64,000 nt of DNA from Sporolactobacillus sp. THM7-4. GTDB lineage: Bacteria > Bacillota > Bacilli > Bacillales > Sporolactobacillaceae. The stretch is from positions 1 to 64,000 of the forward strand of contig NZ_SEMD01000016.1 in assembly GCF_004153165.1 (NCBI RefSeq), in the 5' to 3' direction. Below, piece after piece: positions 1 to 8,887 of this stretch. A model generated the notes under the pieces. That model did no database searches. It was not told the DNA's origin and saw only the letters and a list, made by a program, of their open reading frames with translations. The translations under genes and the position numbers were made by a program. How positions within the stretch are numbered: the first letter of the stretch is position 1; the number at the start of each line of letters is the position of its first letter.

Positions 1-752
1 CGGTGAACGGAATGACTCTGCACGGCGGCGTGATTCCGTTTGCTTCGACGTTCTTCACGTTCTCGGATTATGCGAAACCGGCGATCCGCCTCGCGGCATT
101 GATGGGGATTCCGTCGATTTTCGTCTTCACGCATGATTCGATTGCGGTCGGTGAAGACGGGCCGACCCATGAACCGATCGAGCAGCTGGCCGGACTGCGG
201 GCAATCCCGAATCTGACCGTTCTGCGGCCGGCGGATGGAAATGAAGTACGTGAAGCCTGGAAGGAAGCCGTCGAGAGCAGGAACCATCCAACGCTGCTTG
301 TCCTGACCCGTCAGGGCGTTGAAACGCTGAAAGGCGAAGTTGAAGGGGCGGCTGAAGGTGTCCGGAAAGGCGGCTATGTCGTCAGTGAGGCAAAGGGCAG
401 GCCGGAAGGCATTTTAATTGCGACGGGTTCCGAAGTGGCTCTTGCAGCAGAAGCCCAGGCCCTCCTGGAGAAAAAAGACATTTCGGTCCGTGTGGTCAGC
501 CTGCCGTCATGGGATTTGTTCCGCAAACAGCCCAGGGCTTACCGGGACAGCGTGCTGCCGCCTGAAGTGACCGCGCGTGTCGGCATCGAAATGGCGGCTT
601 CGCTCGGCTGGCACGAGTTTGTCGGTCCGGAAGGGGCACTGATCACGATCGACCGGTTCGGTGCTTCGGCGCCGGGTGAGCGTGTCACAGCTGAATACGG
701 TTTTACAGCTGAACATGTTGCTGAAACAATGGAAAAGCTTCTTGAAAGATAA
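1..752 (+). CDS. tkt: Transketolase, C-terminal part (truncated by window start)
   Basis: Transketolase moves two-carbon ketol units between sugar phosphates in the non-oxidative pentose phosphate pathway, using thiamine diphosphate. About 250 C-terminal residues are present: most of the pyrimidine-binding domain with the family signature GEDGPTHEP (about residue 51 of the visible part), then the C-terminal domain. The reading frame is already open at base 1, so the gene begins upstream of the window. It ends in TAA just before a hairpin terminator. In Bacillus, tkt lies near lexA/yneA/yneF, and those genes are 8 kb away here, so ancestral synteny is partly kept. Identification is firm; the 5' half is not visible. 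Confidence 0.97.
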   Translation, partial: VNGMTLHGGVIPFASTFFTFSDYAKPAIRLAALMGIPSIFVFTHDSIAVGEDGPTHEPIEQLAGLRAIPNLTVLRPADGNEVREAWKEAVESRNHPTLLVLTRQGVETLKGEVEGAAEGVRKGGYVVSEAKGRPEGILIATGSEVALAAEAQALLEKKDISVRVVSLPSWDLFRKQPRAYRDSVLPPEVTARVGIEMAASLGWHEFVGPEGALITIDRFGASAPGERVTAEYGFTAEHVAETMEKLLER

Positions 753-767
753 ATAAAAGAAAAGAAG

Positions 768-817
768 AAGTGGCCAGCCTCTCTTATTTATAATATGGGG
801 CTCGCCACTTTGTTTTT
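768..817 (+). terminator. Rho-independent terminator after tkt
   Basis: A stem AAGTGGC/GCCACTT, extended by AGCC/GGCT across one mismatch, is followed by a T-rich run. It ends the tkt transcript and could also serve the convergent hemolysin III gene. Confidence 0.8.
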
Positions 818-924
818 ATGGATAATGGGTTCATTCATTATAGTGTTGTTGAACAAGTCAGGGTTTAAGCGTTTTTTTAACGATTAGAGACCTGATTTGT
901 GAATGCCATAGATATTCGGCTTTT

Positions 925-1569
925 TTAATGCATGAGGATGAGAAACAGAATTGAGAAAAAATGGGCGATCGAACCGAACAAAACAAACAAATGCCAGATG
1001 GCGTGATGAAATTTAAAACTCTTAAACATATAGAAAATGGTGCCCGCGGTGTAAAAAAGTCCGCCGAGAAACAGTAGCTGAATGCTGCTAAAGGGAAGAT
1101 TAAGCATTAAGGGTTTCCATGCAAAAATAATCATCCATCCCATGATCAAATATAAAAAAGTCGATGCGAACAGATACTTTCGAACAAAAAAACACTTAAA
1201 AATTGTTCCTCCAATGGCAATACAGCTAATGACACTGAAAAGAAACCATCCGAGTTCGCCGCGAATAGCAACTAATAAGAAGGGAGTGTAGCTTCCAAGG
1301 ATAAAAAAATAAATGGAACTATGATCAAGAATTTCAAAGACATGTTTTGCTGTGCCGGAGGGAAGGGCGTGAACGAGAGTGGAAGAGGTATAAAGAAAAA
1401 TCATTGTAACGCCAAAGATAACTACACTGACGACACCCCATGATGTACTGTTAAATGAAGAAAAGACGATTAAGATAATCAGTGCGGCAACGCTTAAGAG
1501 CGCACCAATTCCATGGATCGTTGCATTTGCGATTTCTTCACCTCTGGTATAGTAATGAACATTCGTCAA
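925..1569 (-). CDS. Hemolysin III / PAQR-family membrane protein
   Basis: Integral membrane protein of the hemolysin III (YqfA/YplQ, PAQR-like) family, about 214 residues, the usual size. Seven hydrophobic helices can be traced. Family hallmarks are the early GEEIANATIHGIGA stretch (residues 10-23), a helix ending in SSTLVHALP, and a late FHHAIWHLFVL segment; conserved Ser, Asp and His residues are thought to bind a metal. The start is a TTG with AAAGGAAC upstream. Function in Bacillales is poorly defined; membrane stress or lipid sensing has been suggested. It is a single gene, convergent with tkt. Confidence 0.9.
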   Translation of the reverse strand: MTNVHYYTRGEEIANATIHGIGALLSVAALIILIVFSSFNSTSWGVVSVVIFGVTMIFLYTSSTLVHALPSGTAKHVFEILDHSSIYFFILGSYTPFLLVAIRGELGWFLFSVISCIAIGGTIFKCFFVRKYLFASTFLYLIMGWMIIFAWKPLMLNLPFSSIQLLFLGGLFYTAGTIFYMFKSFKFHHAIWHLFVLFGSIAHFFSILFLILMH

Positions 1570-1790
1570 GTGATCAGTTCCTTTTATTATTATTAAGAGA
1601 GATTATCGGTCATGTGTTTCCCGCTTATTATCATTATAAACCTTATAGATGAATCGTGCTGGATTTGTCTTAAATAGCAGGCAGTCCATTTTTTCATTCC
1701 CCATGTATCAAAGAAAGTGGTCACGAGAACAATCATGAACATTGCTATTTTTTACAAATTCTCATTATGTAACATAGCTGCGCCAAAAAC

Positions 1791-1830
1791 AAAAAGGCTT
1801 CAACTGCCCGACAGCAGTTGAAGCCTTTTT
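1791..1830 (-). terminator. Strong terminator of pyruvate oxidase gene
   Basis: A perfect 17-bp stem with a 6-nt loop; the arms contain GGCTTCAACTGC and its complement. On the minus strand it is followed by CTTTTTGTTTTTGG, so it terminates the pyruvate oxidase gene. Confidence 0.92.
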
Positions 1831-1840
1831 GTTTGATTAA

Positions 1841-3571
1841 TCAGAGGAACCGTCTCATCACCGTTTTAAGTGGCGGCATTTTTTCAAGTTTGTGCTTTTC
1901 CATAACAGACTTGGACGCAAATCTTGCATAACCCTTAGCTTCATCCATTACAATTTTACCTGGAAGCGGGGCTGCGTCTACGTCTACAACCACGTCTAAA
2001 ATGACAGGAACATCGGAAGCTTTCGCGGCTTCGAGTGCAGGCTGCAAATCTTCATATTTGTTCACTCTGAACCCCTTGCCTCCGCATGCTTCTGCGAATT
2101 TCGCATAATCAATATCACCGAAATCAATGCCATATTTTAATTGACCGGCAGATTGTTGTTCATATTTAATAAACGATAATTGTCTGTTGTTGAGGACAAC
2201 GACAATAATCGGCATTTTATAGTAAACCGCAGTAGAGAAATCCTGCATAACCATGGCAAACGCGCCGTCTCCCGTAATAGCAATCGCCTGGCGGTCAGGG
2301 AATGCCTGCTTGGCTGCGATGGCTCCCGGAAGTCCGCAACCCATTGTTCCCAGCCATGCGGACACGATAAAGTCCTGATTCCCGGACAGTTTCAGATAGC
2401 GCGTTGACCAGACGGTCGAAGTTCCGACGTCGACAGAGTAAATCGTGTCATCTTCAGAAATCGATTCAATAGCTTCCATAAGAGCTTCAGGAGCGATCGG
2501 AGACTTCCTGTTATCCTGCTCTTCAGCCATCCATTTCCACCATGTAGCCATCTTATCCTGACAGGTTTTCAGGAAAGGACGATCATGAACAGGTGTTGTA
2601 TGTTCATTCAAATAAGCAAGAGTCTTAGCAGCATCGCCTACAATGCCGACAGTCACAGAATAACGTTTGCCAATTTTAAGCGGATCAAGATCGATCTGAA
2701 CACATTTCGCACCTTCTGGCAGATAAGCAGCATATGGATAATCCGTTCCAATCATGATGAGCAGGTCAGAACTCTTCATCGCCTCATAGGCTGGCTTCGT
2801 TCCGATTTTGCCAATGTTGCCAAGGAAGTTCGGATGCTTATCCGACAGGGCACCTTTCCCTGGCAAAGTGACGCATACCGGCGCAGAAATACGTTCGGCA
2901 AATTCTTTCAATTCTTTCTTGGCGCTTTTCGCTCCTACACCGGCCAGAATAACAGGATTGTTTGCACTGTTGATCAGAGCTACAGCTTCATTCAGATCAT
3001 CCTGAACAAGACCTGGCGTTTTCTTTTCAAATACAGTCGAGAGCTGAGGAATGTTGTCTGAAATTTCACCCAGTGCGATATCGTCCGGGATGGAAAGCAC
3101 AGCAACGCCGCGCTCCTGATAAGCCGTACGAATGGCTTGATTGACAACAGTCGGGAAACTCTCGGCACTTGTAATTTCTTTATTGTATACGGCAACATCC
3201 TTAAACAGCTCAACCGTGTCTACTTCCTGAAAATAATCCGTACCCGTCAGTCTTGCCGGTATATGTCCGACAAGTGCCAGCATCGGCACGTGATCCATTT
3301 TCGCATCATACATGCCGTTCAGTAAGTGGATGGCGCCTGGTCCGCCGATTGCGAGACAAACACCGATTTTTCCGGTTAGCTTTGAGTATGCGGCTGCCGC
3401 GAGTGAAGCCACTTCTTCATGGCGAACCGTATAAAACTTAATCTTGCTTTCTCGTTTTCTCAGTGCTTCAACCATTGTGTTGATTGAATCACCGGGGATG
3501 CCATAGATATGATCAATCCCCCAGTTCTCGAACAGTCGAACAACCGCCTCACTTGCCTTAATCTTGCCCAT
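1841..3571 (-). CDS. Pyruvate oxidase (TPP/FAD)
   Basis: Oxidises pyruvate with O2 and phosphate to acetyl phosphate, CO2 and H2O2 (SpxB/Pox type), or is a close relative of the quinone-linked PoxB. The 576 residues show the three TPP-enzyme domains: N-terminal pyrimidine domain with the catalytic Glu in VRHEE (about 52-53), central FAD-like domain, and C-terminal PP domain with GDGAFAM (434-440) ending near NNRQ (461-464). I moved the start to ATG 3571, because GGAGGAGG lies 7 nt upstream and the upstream extension is not conserved-looking. Monocistronic, with its own strong terminator. In lactic bacteria such enzymes give extra ATP under aeration. Acetolactate synthase is less likely from the domain details. 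Confidence 0.93.
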   Translation of the reverse strand: MGKIKASEAVVRLFENWGIDHIYGIPGDSINTMVEALRKRESKIKFYTVRHEEVASLAAAAYSKLTGKIGVCLAIGGPGAIHLLNGMYDAKMDHVPMLALVGHIPARLTGTDYFQEVDTVELFKDVAVYNKEITSAESFPTVVNQAIRTAYQERGVAVLSIPDDIALGEISDNIPQLSTVFEKKTPGLVQDDLNEAVALINSANNPVILAGVGAKSAKKELKEFAERISAPVCVTLPGKGALSDKHPNFLGNIGKIGTKPAYEAMKSSDLLIMIGTDYPYAAYLPEGAKCVQIDLDPLKIGKRYSVTVGIVGDAAKTLAYLNEHTTPVHDRPFLKTCQDKMATWWKWMAEEQDNRKSPIAPEALMEAIESISEDDTIYSVDVGTSTVWSTRYLKLSGNQDFIVSAWLGTMGCGLPGAIAAKQAFPDRQAIAITGDGAFAMVMQDFSTAVYYKMPIIVVVLNNRQLSFIKYEQQSAGQLKYGIDFGDIDYAKFAEACGGKGFRVNKYEDLQPALEAAKASDVPVILDVVVDVDAAPLPGKIVMDEAKGYARFASKSVMEKHKLEKMPPLKTVMRRFL

Positions 3572-3603
3572 TAAATATCCTCCTCCAAAAAATGAATAGC
3601 TTA

Positions 3604-3632
3604 TTTGAAACCAAAATGTAGAAGGTTTCAAA
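3604..3632 (-). promoter_or_regulatory. Inverted repeat in the pyruvate oxidase leader
   Basis: TTTGAAACC (3604-3612) and GGTTTCAAA (3624-3632) form a perfect 9-bp inverted repeat with an 11-nt spacer, 33 nt upstream of the pyruvate oxidase ATG. There is no T-run, so it is more likely an operator or mRNA stem than a terminator. The cognate factor is unknown. Confidence 0.5.
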
Positions 3633-3938
3633 CTTTATCTTTTTATAAATTTGACAATCTGGTGAACCCTACGTGTATATTGTATGACTATTTGATTTAA
3701 AAAGAAATGGTTTTGCACAATAAAGTCATATTTTATCAAAAAACCTCTTGAAAAAGAAAAAAGTACCATATGTGTCACAAAGATCAATCAGTTTGCGGAT
3801 GATGATGATCCTTCTGTCTTGTTGCCTGCGTCCATCGTCTTATTGAAATGCTCGTGCTTCAATCGATTCCAAAGACAAGCATTACATTCTTCAGATATAA
3901 TGGATAAGTTAGAAATTGCTTAGCAGGGAGTTGTAAAA
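3633..3938. other. Intergenic region between divergent pyruvate oxidase and the 3.9-kb gene
   Basis: About 300 AT-rich bases between divergent genes. A TATAAT hexamer at about 3895-3900 lies upstream of the rightward gene, without a convincing -35 box. I could not fix a leftward promoter with confidence, and I see no coding sequence or RNA motif. Confidence 0.5.
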
Positions 3939-4532
3939 ATGAGTTTTGTCTCGATCATTGCCTCTTCAGAATTTGCCTCGGTAGTCAGTGACGGCTGTCT
4001 CTCTGATCTTGATGAAACAGGGCGGAGAGTCATTGTTCCCGGCAGCAGGCCGAGTTTTGTCAGAGTCTCTGAGTGTCAGCTGATTGCCTGCACAGGCAGC
4101 GCAAGAAGCTTAAAACAAGTTAAAGCTGCTTTTCCTTTCCGGAAGGAGGGATATGCATTTGGAGCGGACAATCTGGCGACTTTGGAGAAAATAATACGCT
4201 GCGTTCCATATCATGCTCAGGATGCGCTCATTGCCATAGTAAACGCAGAACCGACAATGAGCTGCCGGATGATCTCGAATGAAGACGGGCAAGGGTGGCA
4301 GACGCTTCGACCCGAAAGCGATCGCTTTGCCGTTCTATTCCTTGGTGGCCGTGAGCTTAACGAGGATAAAATGAAACAAATCTACCGGGTGTTCAATCAG
4401 CAGATTAAGAATGACGGACAAAAAAATCCGCAGTCGATTTTCTCTGCACAGAAAGATGTGAGTCGATTGGCAGCAGAGCTGGATTCTTCTGTAAACAAGA
4501 GAATCTTTCATCAGTTGATCCGCAAGGGTTGA
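3939..4532 (+). CDS. Unrecognised protein, possible Ntn-hydrolase fold
   Basis: 197 residues, no signal peptide or membrane segment. The N-terminus (SFVSIIASSEFASVVSDG) has the alternating pattern of proteasome/HslV-like Ntn hydrolases: a first strand followed by a Ser-Asp-Gly turn. After it come alternating beta segments with ACTGSARS, resembling the second strand pair of that fold. The mature nucleophile would be Ser2 after Met removal, but no family is confirmed. The start ATG is preceded by CAGGGAG 9 nt upstream. It sits just before the alcohol dehydrogenase gene with a 92-nt gap and may be co-transcribed. The fold assignment is inference from pattern only. Confidence 0.6.
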   Translation: MSFVSIIASSEFASVVSDGCLSDLDETGRRVIVPGSRPSFVRVSECQLIACTGSARSLKQVKAAFPFRKEGYAFGADNLATLEKIIRCVPYHAQDALIAIVNAEPTMSCRMISNEDGQGWQTLRPESDRFAVLFLGGRELNEDKMKQIYRVFNQQIKNDGQKNPQSIFSAQKDVSRLAAELDSSVNKRIFHQLIRKG

Positions 4533-4624
4533 ATGTGTACTTTCATTTCGAAAACAGGAATTGTAAACGCCCCGGCGAGCCATACTTAATAAAGGTACAT
4601 AAGAAAAGTCGGAGGTGCTACGCT

Positions 4625-5758
4625 TTGAAAGCAGTAACTTACCAGGGACAGAAGTCGGTTGAGGTAACGGAGACGGCTGATCCCGCAATTTTGAAAAATG
4701 ATGATGTCATTGTCAGAATTACTTCAACAGCCATCTGCGGGTCGGATCTTCATCTTTATCTCGGCGGTGTTCCGTTACCGAAAGGATATGTGATCGGTCA
4801 CGAACCGATGGGTATAGTAGAAGAAACAGGTCCGGACGTAACGAAAGTCAAAAAGGGTGATCGGGTGGTTATTCCGTTCACAGTTGCATGTGGAACATGC
4901 CATTACTGCCTTCAGCATCTGGAAAGCCAGTGCGATCATGCCAATCCTCATTACGATTCTGGTGGATATTTAGGCTACTCCCCGAAATATGGAAACTATC
5001 CCGGCGGCCAGGCCGAATACCTGCGGGTGCCTTTCGGAAACTATACACCATTTCTTGTTCCGGCGGATTGTGAACTGGAGGATGAACAGCTCCTGTTTCT
5101 GTCAGATGTACTGCCTACCTCGTATTGGAGCGTTGAAAATGCCGGGGTCAGGCCGGGGGATACGGTTGTTGTCCTTGGATCAGGTCCGATCGGATTAATG
5201 GTTCAGCAATTTGCCTGGGCGAAAGGTGCGGAACGGGTTATTGTCGTCGATTATCTGGAGTACAGGCTTAACCGGTCGAAGGAGCTGAATCATACGGAAA
5301 TTCTTGATTTTACGAAGGATCCGGATACAGGTCGGACGATCAAGGAAATGACACACGGAGGAGCCGATGTCGTGATTGACTGTGTCGGAATGGACGGCAA
5401 AAAGTCACCACTTGAATTCGTGGAACAGAAACTGAAGCTGCAGGGAGGCACCCTTGGGGCGATTCATATGGCAACACAAGCGGTACGGAAGGGAGGAACC
5501 GTTCAGCTTACAGGTGTTTACGGAGGCTTGTACAACGCGTTTCCACTGGGCAATTTTTGGGACAGAAATATAACACTGAAAATGGGGCAGGCGCCTGCAA
5601 GAGGATATATGCCGGAACTGTATGAAAAGATTGTCAGGGATGAAATCGATCCAACAGCGATAATCACTCATCGTCTCCCTCTTGAGGATGCACCGCGCGC
5701 TTATGATATTTTTCATAATAAGAAAGAAGATTGTATTAAGATCGTTCTCAACCCATAA
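4625..5758 (+). CDS. Zinc-dependent alcohol dehydrogenase (MDR family)
   Basis: NAD(P)-dependent medium-chain dehydrogenase of 377 residues. Catalytic zinc motifs are seen as CGSDLH (about residue 38) and GHEPMG (about 59). The structural zinc ligands have the spacing C-x2-C-x2-C-x7-C (about 91-105). The Rossmann dinucleotide site is VVLGSGPIG. The domain pattern, with a long insert after the zinc lobe, is like the glutathione-independent formaldehyde dehydrogenase/AdhA-type branch; the substrate cannot be read from sequence. The start is TTG 4625, with GGAGG 8 nt upstream, which excludes an N-terminal extension in the longer open frame. A bidirectional terminator follows. Confidence 0.9.
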   Translation: MKAVTYQGQKSVEVTETADPAILKNDDVIVRITSTAICGSDLHLYLGGVPLPKGYVIGHEPMGIVEETGPDVTKVKKGDRVVIPFTVACGTCHYCLQHLESQCDHANPHYDSGGYLGYSPKYGNYPGGQAEYLRVPFGNYTPFLVPADCELEDEQLLFLSDVLPTSYWSVENAGVRPGDTVVVLGSGPIGLMVQQFAWAKGAERVIVVDYLEYRLNRSKELNHTEILDFTKDPDTGRTIKEMTHGGADVVIDCVGMDGKKSPLEFVEQKLKLQGGTLGAIHMATQAVRKGGTVQLTGVYGGLYNAFPLGNFWDRNITLKMGQAPARGYMPELYEKIVRDEIDPTAIITHRLPLEDAPRAYDIFHNKKEDCIKIVLNP

Positions 5759-5792
5759 AACGAAAGAAAAAAATTCACCCCTGAACGAACAA

Positions 5793-5843
5793 AAAACGAC
5801 ACCGTGAATTCTTCGACAGCCAGTTCACAGTGCCGTTTTTTTT
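5793..5843. terminator. Bidirectional terminator between alcohol dehydrogenase and AarF gene
   Basis: An A-run, a stem of about 16 pairs with two mismatches (arms with CACCGTGAA and TTCACAGTG), and a T-run. It can stop both convergent transcripts. Confidence 0.85.
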
Positions 5844-7518
5844 AAAAACGTCCGGATCGGAAAATAGCGAAGAGAATCAGAATTAACATGAAAATCATGA
5901 TTATTGCGGCTATATCTAACAGGGGCAGGCTACTGAGAAACGGATGTGAACCGAATGATTCTCCGAGAATGAGTCCCGCCAGTATAATGCTGAACGCAAG
6001 AAGAATAATGCTGAACGAAATGCGGTTAGCCACTCGATCAAGTTTGGAAAGCAGCAGCTCCAGCTGGGGAAGCTTCATTTCAACATGTGTATTACCTTTG
6101 TAAAGGCGGGTCAGCGTCTTTTTAAGAAGCGGGGGGATCTGCCAGCTGTCTTCAAATGCGTCATAAACGCGTTTCAGGATGGTTTTAGAAACGTATCCAG
6201 GGTTCAGGCGTTGAAGAAAGAGTTTCTGACCATAAGGTTCAGCAAGTTCCAGAATACTGATCCGATCATCGAGACGCGTTATAATCCCTTCCAGAGTGAT
6301 CAGGGCCTTGCCAAGCAGAATATAATTTTTCGGAATGCGGATGTGATGTTTTTTAGTAATCTCAAAAACATCATGGATAACCATTCCAATGTGAATTTCT
6401 TTAAAGGGGAGATCATAGTACTTATCCCGCATCATCTCTAAATCCGCTTTGAATTGATAATCGTCCAGGTTGTCAGGTATTGCGGACATAAGACAAATCG
6501 TCCGAAACAATAGATCTGTATCACCTCTCATTAAGCCAATAATTAAATCGGCAAAATGATGTTTCATGTCCTCATTGAGTGTACCGACCTGTCCGAAATC
6601 AATATACCCTATTTTATTACCCGGGAAGAAAAAAAGGTTACCAGGATGCGGGTCGCCATGAAATATTCCGACGACAAGAGCCTGGTCAAGAAAAGAACGT
6701 ACCAGTCGTTCAGAAATGACTTTTTTGTTAAAATCTTTTTGATCTGAGCCGATCAGCCGGGAATATTTCATTCCATTAATATATTCAAGTGTCAGAACCT
6801 GCTTTGTAGAGTAGTTCCAGTACACCTTTGGAATAATGATATGTTCATTATTTGAAAAATAATTGTATAACTTTTCGGTATTGCGTCCTTCTCTGAAATA
6901 GTCCATTTCGCTCTGGATTGCCTGCGAAAATTCTTCGACGATGTCGCAGAGATGAATATCCCTTGCCCATCCGTAGCGCTTGTCAACTAAGGTAGCAAGA
7001 TCCCAAAGTATTTCAACGTCATTGCCGACAATCGTCTCTATGTCCGGTCGGCGTATCTTGACGACCACTTCTTCACCCGTTTTTAATACAGCTCTATGTA
7101 CCTGGGCAATCGATGCGGCGGCAAGACACTGTTCATCAAATTCCGCGAAAACTTCGCTGACCGGGTCAGAGAATTCACGTTCAATAATCCCTTTGATCAC
7201 GTTAATGTCAAGAGGTGTCACGCTGTCCTGCAGTTCACGAAGTTCATCTGCAATCTGTTCCGGGATAATATCCGTTCTCAGACTGAGCAGCTGACCAAGC
7301 TTAATAAAAGTCGGGCCGAGTTCCTCCAGCATCAGTCGGATTCTCCGCCCTGCAGGCTTTGCACTGTCTTTTCCTGTAAAGTCGGAAACCATTTGTTTAG
7401 GCAGGGACAATAAATGGAACAGGCCGACATCCTTAACGATGTAGCCGAATCCATATTTGACAAGAACGGCGACGATCTCCCGATAGCGTTTGATGTGTCG
7501 CATCCGTTTTCTAATCAT
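5842..7518 (-). CDS. AarF/UbiB/ABC1-family atypical kinase
   Basis: 558 residues of the ABC1 (UbiB) atypical kinase family, which in other bacteria supports isoprenoid-quinone biosynthesis or membrane lipid homeostasis. Visible hallmarks: FIKLGQ (family KxGQ motif), the Ala-rich loop AAASIAQVH replacing the usual P-loop, catalytic HGDPHPGN, and IDFGQVG in the DFG position. Two hydrophobic helices at the extreme C-terminus anchor it to the membrane. The start ATG has AGGTGA upstream. The phasin-like gene lies 27 nt upstream on the same strand, a pairing often seen in Firmicutes, so they probably form one operon. Confidence 0.93.
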   Translation of the reverse strand: MIRKRMRHIKRYREIVAVLVKYGFGYIVKDVGLFHLLSLPKQMVSDFTGKDSAKPAGRRIRLMLEELGPTFIKLGQLLSLRTDIIPEQIADELRELQDSVTPLDINVIKGIIEREFSDPVSEVFAEFDEQCLAAASIAQVHRAVLKTGEEVVVKIRRPDIETIVGNDVEILWDLATLVDKRYGWARDIHLCDIVEEFSQAIQSEMDYFREGRNTEKLYNYFSNNEHIIIPKVYWNYSTKQVLTLEYINGMKYSRLIGSDQKDFNKKVISERLVRSFLDQALVVGIFHGDPHPGNLFFFPGNKIGYIDFGQVGTLNEDMKHHFADLIIGLMRGDTDLLFRTICLMSAIPDNLDDYQFKADLEMMRDKYYDLPFKEIHIGMVIHDVFEITKKHHIRIPKNYILLGKALITLEGIITRLDDRISILELAEPYGQKLFLQRLNPGYVSKTILKRVYDAFEDSWQIPPLLKKTLTRLYKGNTHVEMKLPQLELLLSKLDRVANRISFSIILLAFSIILAGLILGESFGSHPFLSSLPLLDIAAIIMIFMLILILFAIFRSGRF

Positions 7519-7545
7519 TCATTTCACCTGGTGATTCAGTCATTT

Positions 7546-7881
7546 TTAACGGGAAAGGTCTTCGGGTTTTTCAGGCAGAGAATGATTCACGGATTGGGCT
7601 TCGAGTGCTTCCACCCTTGCTTTCAGTTTCTCATACTCTTCAACCCGGACAAATCCAAGATCCCGGATGGCTTCAGCAAAATCCTCTCTAAGCTCGCTCC
7701 GCCACCGTTCGTTTTTGTTTTTTCCTTTTTCACCGAGATGGTCGATTATTGATTTCGTTTCCTCTGTAAACAAACTTCCGCTTCTTGACAAATCACTGAA
7801 GAACTTGTCGGCCTTTTCTTTGCCGGCAATCGTTGCTCCAAGACCAATGAATAATCCTTTCTTAATCAGATCGCGCATCAT
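7546..7881 (-). CDS. Phasin/PHA-regulator-like coiled-coil protein
   Basis: 111 residues: an N-terminal hydrophobic patch (KKGLFIGLGATIAGKEKA), a charged middle, and a C-terminal coiled coil (residues about 80-98, EEYEKLKARVEALEAQ). This is the layout of small phasin-like polyhydroxyalkanoate-synthesis-regulator proteins that accompany AarF kinases in Firmicutes. No PHA synthase is in the window, so a role in PHA granules is doubtful and a partner role for AarF is more likely (inference). First gene of a two-gene operon with the AarF kinase. Confidence 0.75.
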   Translation of the reverse strand: MMRDLIKKGLFIGLGATIAGKEKADKFFSDLSRSGSLFTEETKSIIDHLGEKGKNKNERWRSELREDFAEAIRDLGFVRVEEYEKLKARVEALEAQSVNHSLPEKPEDLSR

Positions 7882-8151
7882 TTATCCCCCCGGTTTCTCT
7901 TTCCTATATTGTAAACGAGTTTATCATTTCATACAATTATACCGACGAATCAGGAGACTGCAGGAGGAGAATCCTTATGTTATTCCTGATGAGGAAAACC
8001 GGACAAGAAACAGTGTGATTGTTTCATCATCCGGTTATGTACTGAGCATGGAGAAGATTGTGATTTGCTTCTAAAAACGAACTTTAGTCAATGAAGGATA
8101 AGAAAAACCTGACGATGCTTTTTCCGATCTTTTGGCTCATTCATTTAAATC
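7882..8151. other. Intergenic region between phasin-like gene and lexA
   Basis: 270 bases. GGAGGAG with an ATG 8 nt downstream opens only a 13-codon frame. A neighbouring frame reads as protein-like (RRLQEENPYVIPDEEN) up to a stop near 8074, but has no credible start. This may be a decayed gene end. Confidence 0.35.
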
Positions 8152-8763
8152 TCATTTGATCGACCGGAAGACACCGATCACTTTTCCAAGGATTGTACAA
8201 TTATCGAGGAGGATGGGGGCCATCGTCGGGTTTTCCGGCTCAAGTCGGATGTGATCCTCTTCTTTAAAGAACCGTTTAACCGTAGCCTCATTTTCATCGG
8301 TCATCGCGACAATGATTTCACCGTTTTCAGCCGTACTCTGTCTGCGGACAATCACTTTGTCCCCGTCCAGGATACCGGCGTTAATCATACTTTCCCCCGA
8401 AACGTTGAGAATAAAAACTTCATCATCATCAACCATTGACCGGGGTACCGGGAAATATTCTTCGATGTTTTCCACAGCACTGATTGGAAGCCCGGCCGTT
8501 ACTTTGCCGATAACCGGAACGGGAACCGCCTTTTCATGGAACACATCCCCATCCTGTTCCAGAATTTCGATGGCACGCGGTTTCGTAGGATCTCTGCGAA
8601 TCAGTCCCTTCTTTTCAAGCCGGGCTAAATGGCCGTGAACGGTCGAACTGGAAGCAAGCCCGACTGCGTCGCATATTTCACGGACAGAAGGAGGATAGCC
8701 TTTCGTGGCTACTTCATGTTTTATAAAGTCCAGAATGGATTGCTGTCGATTTGAGAGTTTCAT
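8152..8763 (-). CDS. lexA: LexA repressor, SOS regulator
   Basis: 203-residue SOS repressor and self-cleaving S24 protease. N-terminal winged HTH (about 1-65) with [20 protein letters not shown]. The cleavage bond is Ala90-Gly91 in KVTAGLP. The catalytic dyad is Ser125 (SGESM) and Lys163 (TVKRFF). Length is normal for the family. Start ATG follows AAGGAG. It is divergent from yneA, and the shared 187-bp region carries CGAAC-N4-GTTCG-type operators over both promoters, so lexA should be autoregulated and induced by DNA damage. Confidence 0.98.
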   Translation of the reverse strand: MKLSNRQQSILDFIKHEVATKGYPPSVREICDAVGLASSSTVHGHLARLEKKGLIRRDPTKPRAIEILEQDGDVFHEKAVPVPVIGKVTAGLPISAVENIEEYFPVPRSMVDDDEVFILNVSGESMINAGILDGDKVIVRRQSTAENGEIIVAMTDENEATVKRFFKEEDHIRLEPENPTMAPILLDNCTILGKVIGVFRSIK

Positions 8764-8792
8764 ATTTCCGCTCCTTTTTTCTTCTTTCGTTT

Positions 8793-8821
8793 ATTATACC
8801 ATTTCCATTTTTTGAGTGCAA
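8793..8821 (-). promoter_or_regulatory. lexA promoter
   Basis: On the minus strand, TTGCAC (8821-8816), a 17-nt spacer, then TATAAT (8798-8793). The -35 box overlaps the SOS operator at 8819-8832. Confidence 0.75.
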
Positions 8822-8832
8822 ACACTCGTTCG
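8819..8832. promoter_or_regulatory. SOS box 1 (LexA operator)
   Basis: CAAAC-ACTC-GTTCG differs by one base from the Bacillus SOS consensus CGAAC-N4-GTTCG. It overlaps the lexA -35 box. Confidence 0.8.
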
Positions 8833-8838
8833 AATCCA

Positions 8839-8867
8839 TTGACACAAACCCGTGTTCGCATTATAAT
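8839..8867 (+). promoter_or_regulatory. yneA promoter
   Basis: TTGACA (8839-8844), a 17-nt spacer, TATAAT (8862-8867): an exact sigma-A consensus promoter. The second SOS box fills the spacer, so LexA would block polymerase directly. Confidence 0.9.
8845..8858. promoter_or_regulatory. SOS box 2 (LexA operator)
   Basis: CAAAC-CCGT-GTTCG is again one base off the SOS consensus and lies between the -35 and -10 boxes of yneA. A third, weaker half-matching site (CGAAC-AGGT-TTTCC) lies at 8876-8889. Confidence 0.8.
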
Positions 8868-8887
8868 CTTTATAGCGAACAGGTTTT

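Noticed and set aside
7667-8074. 135-codon plus-strand frame across the phasin-like gene
   Set aside because: Mostly antisense to the phasin-like gene. Only its last 45 codons look protein-like, and they have no start.
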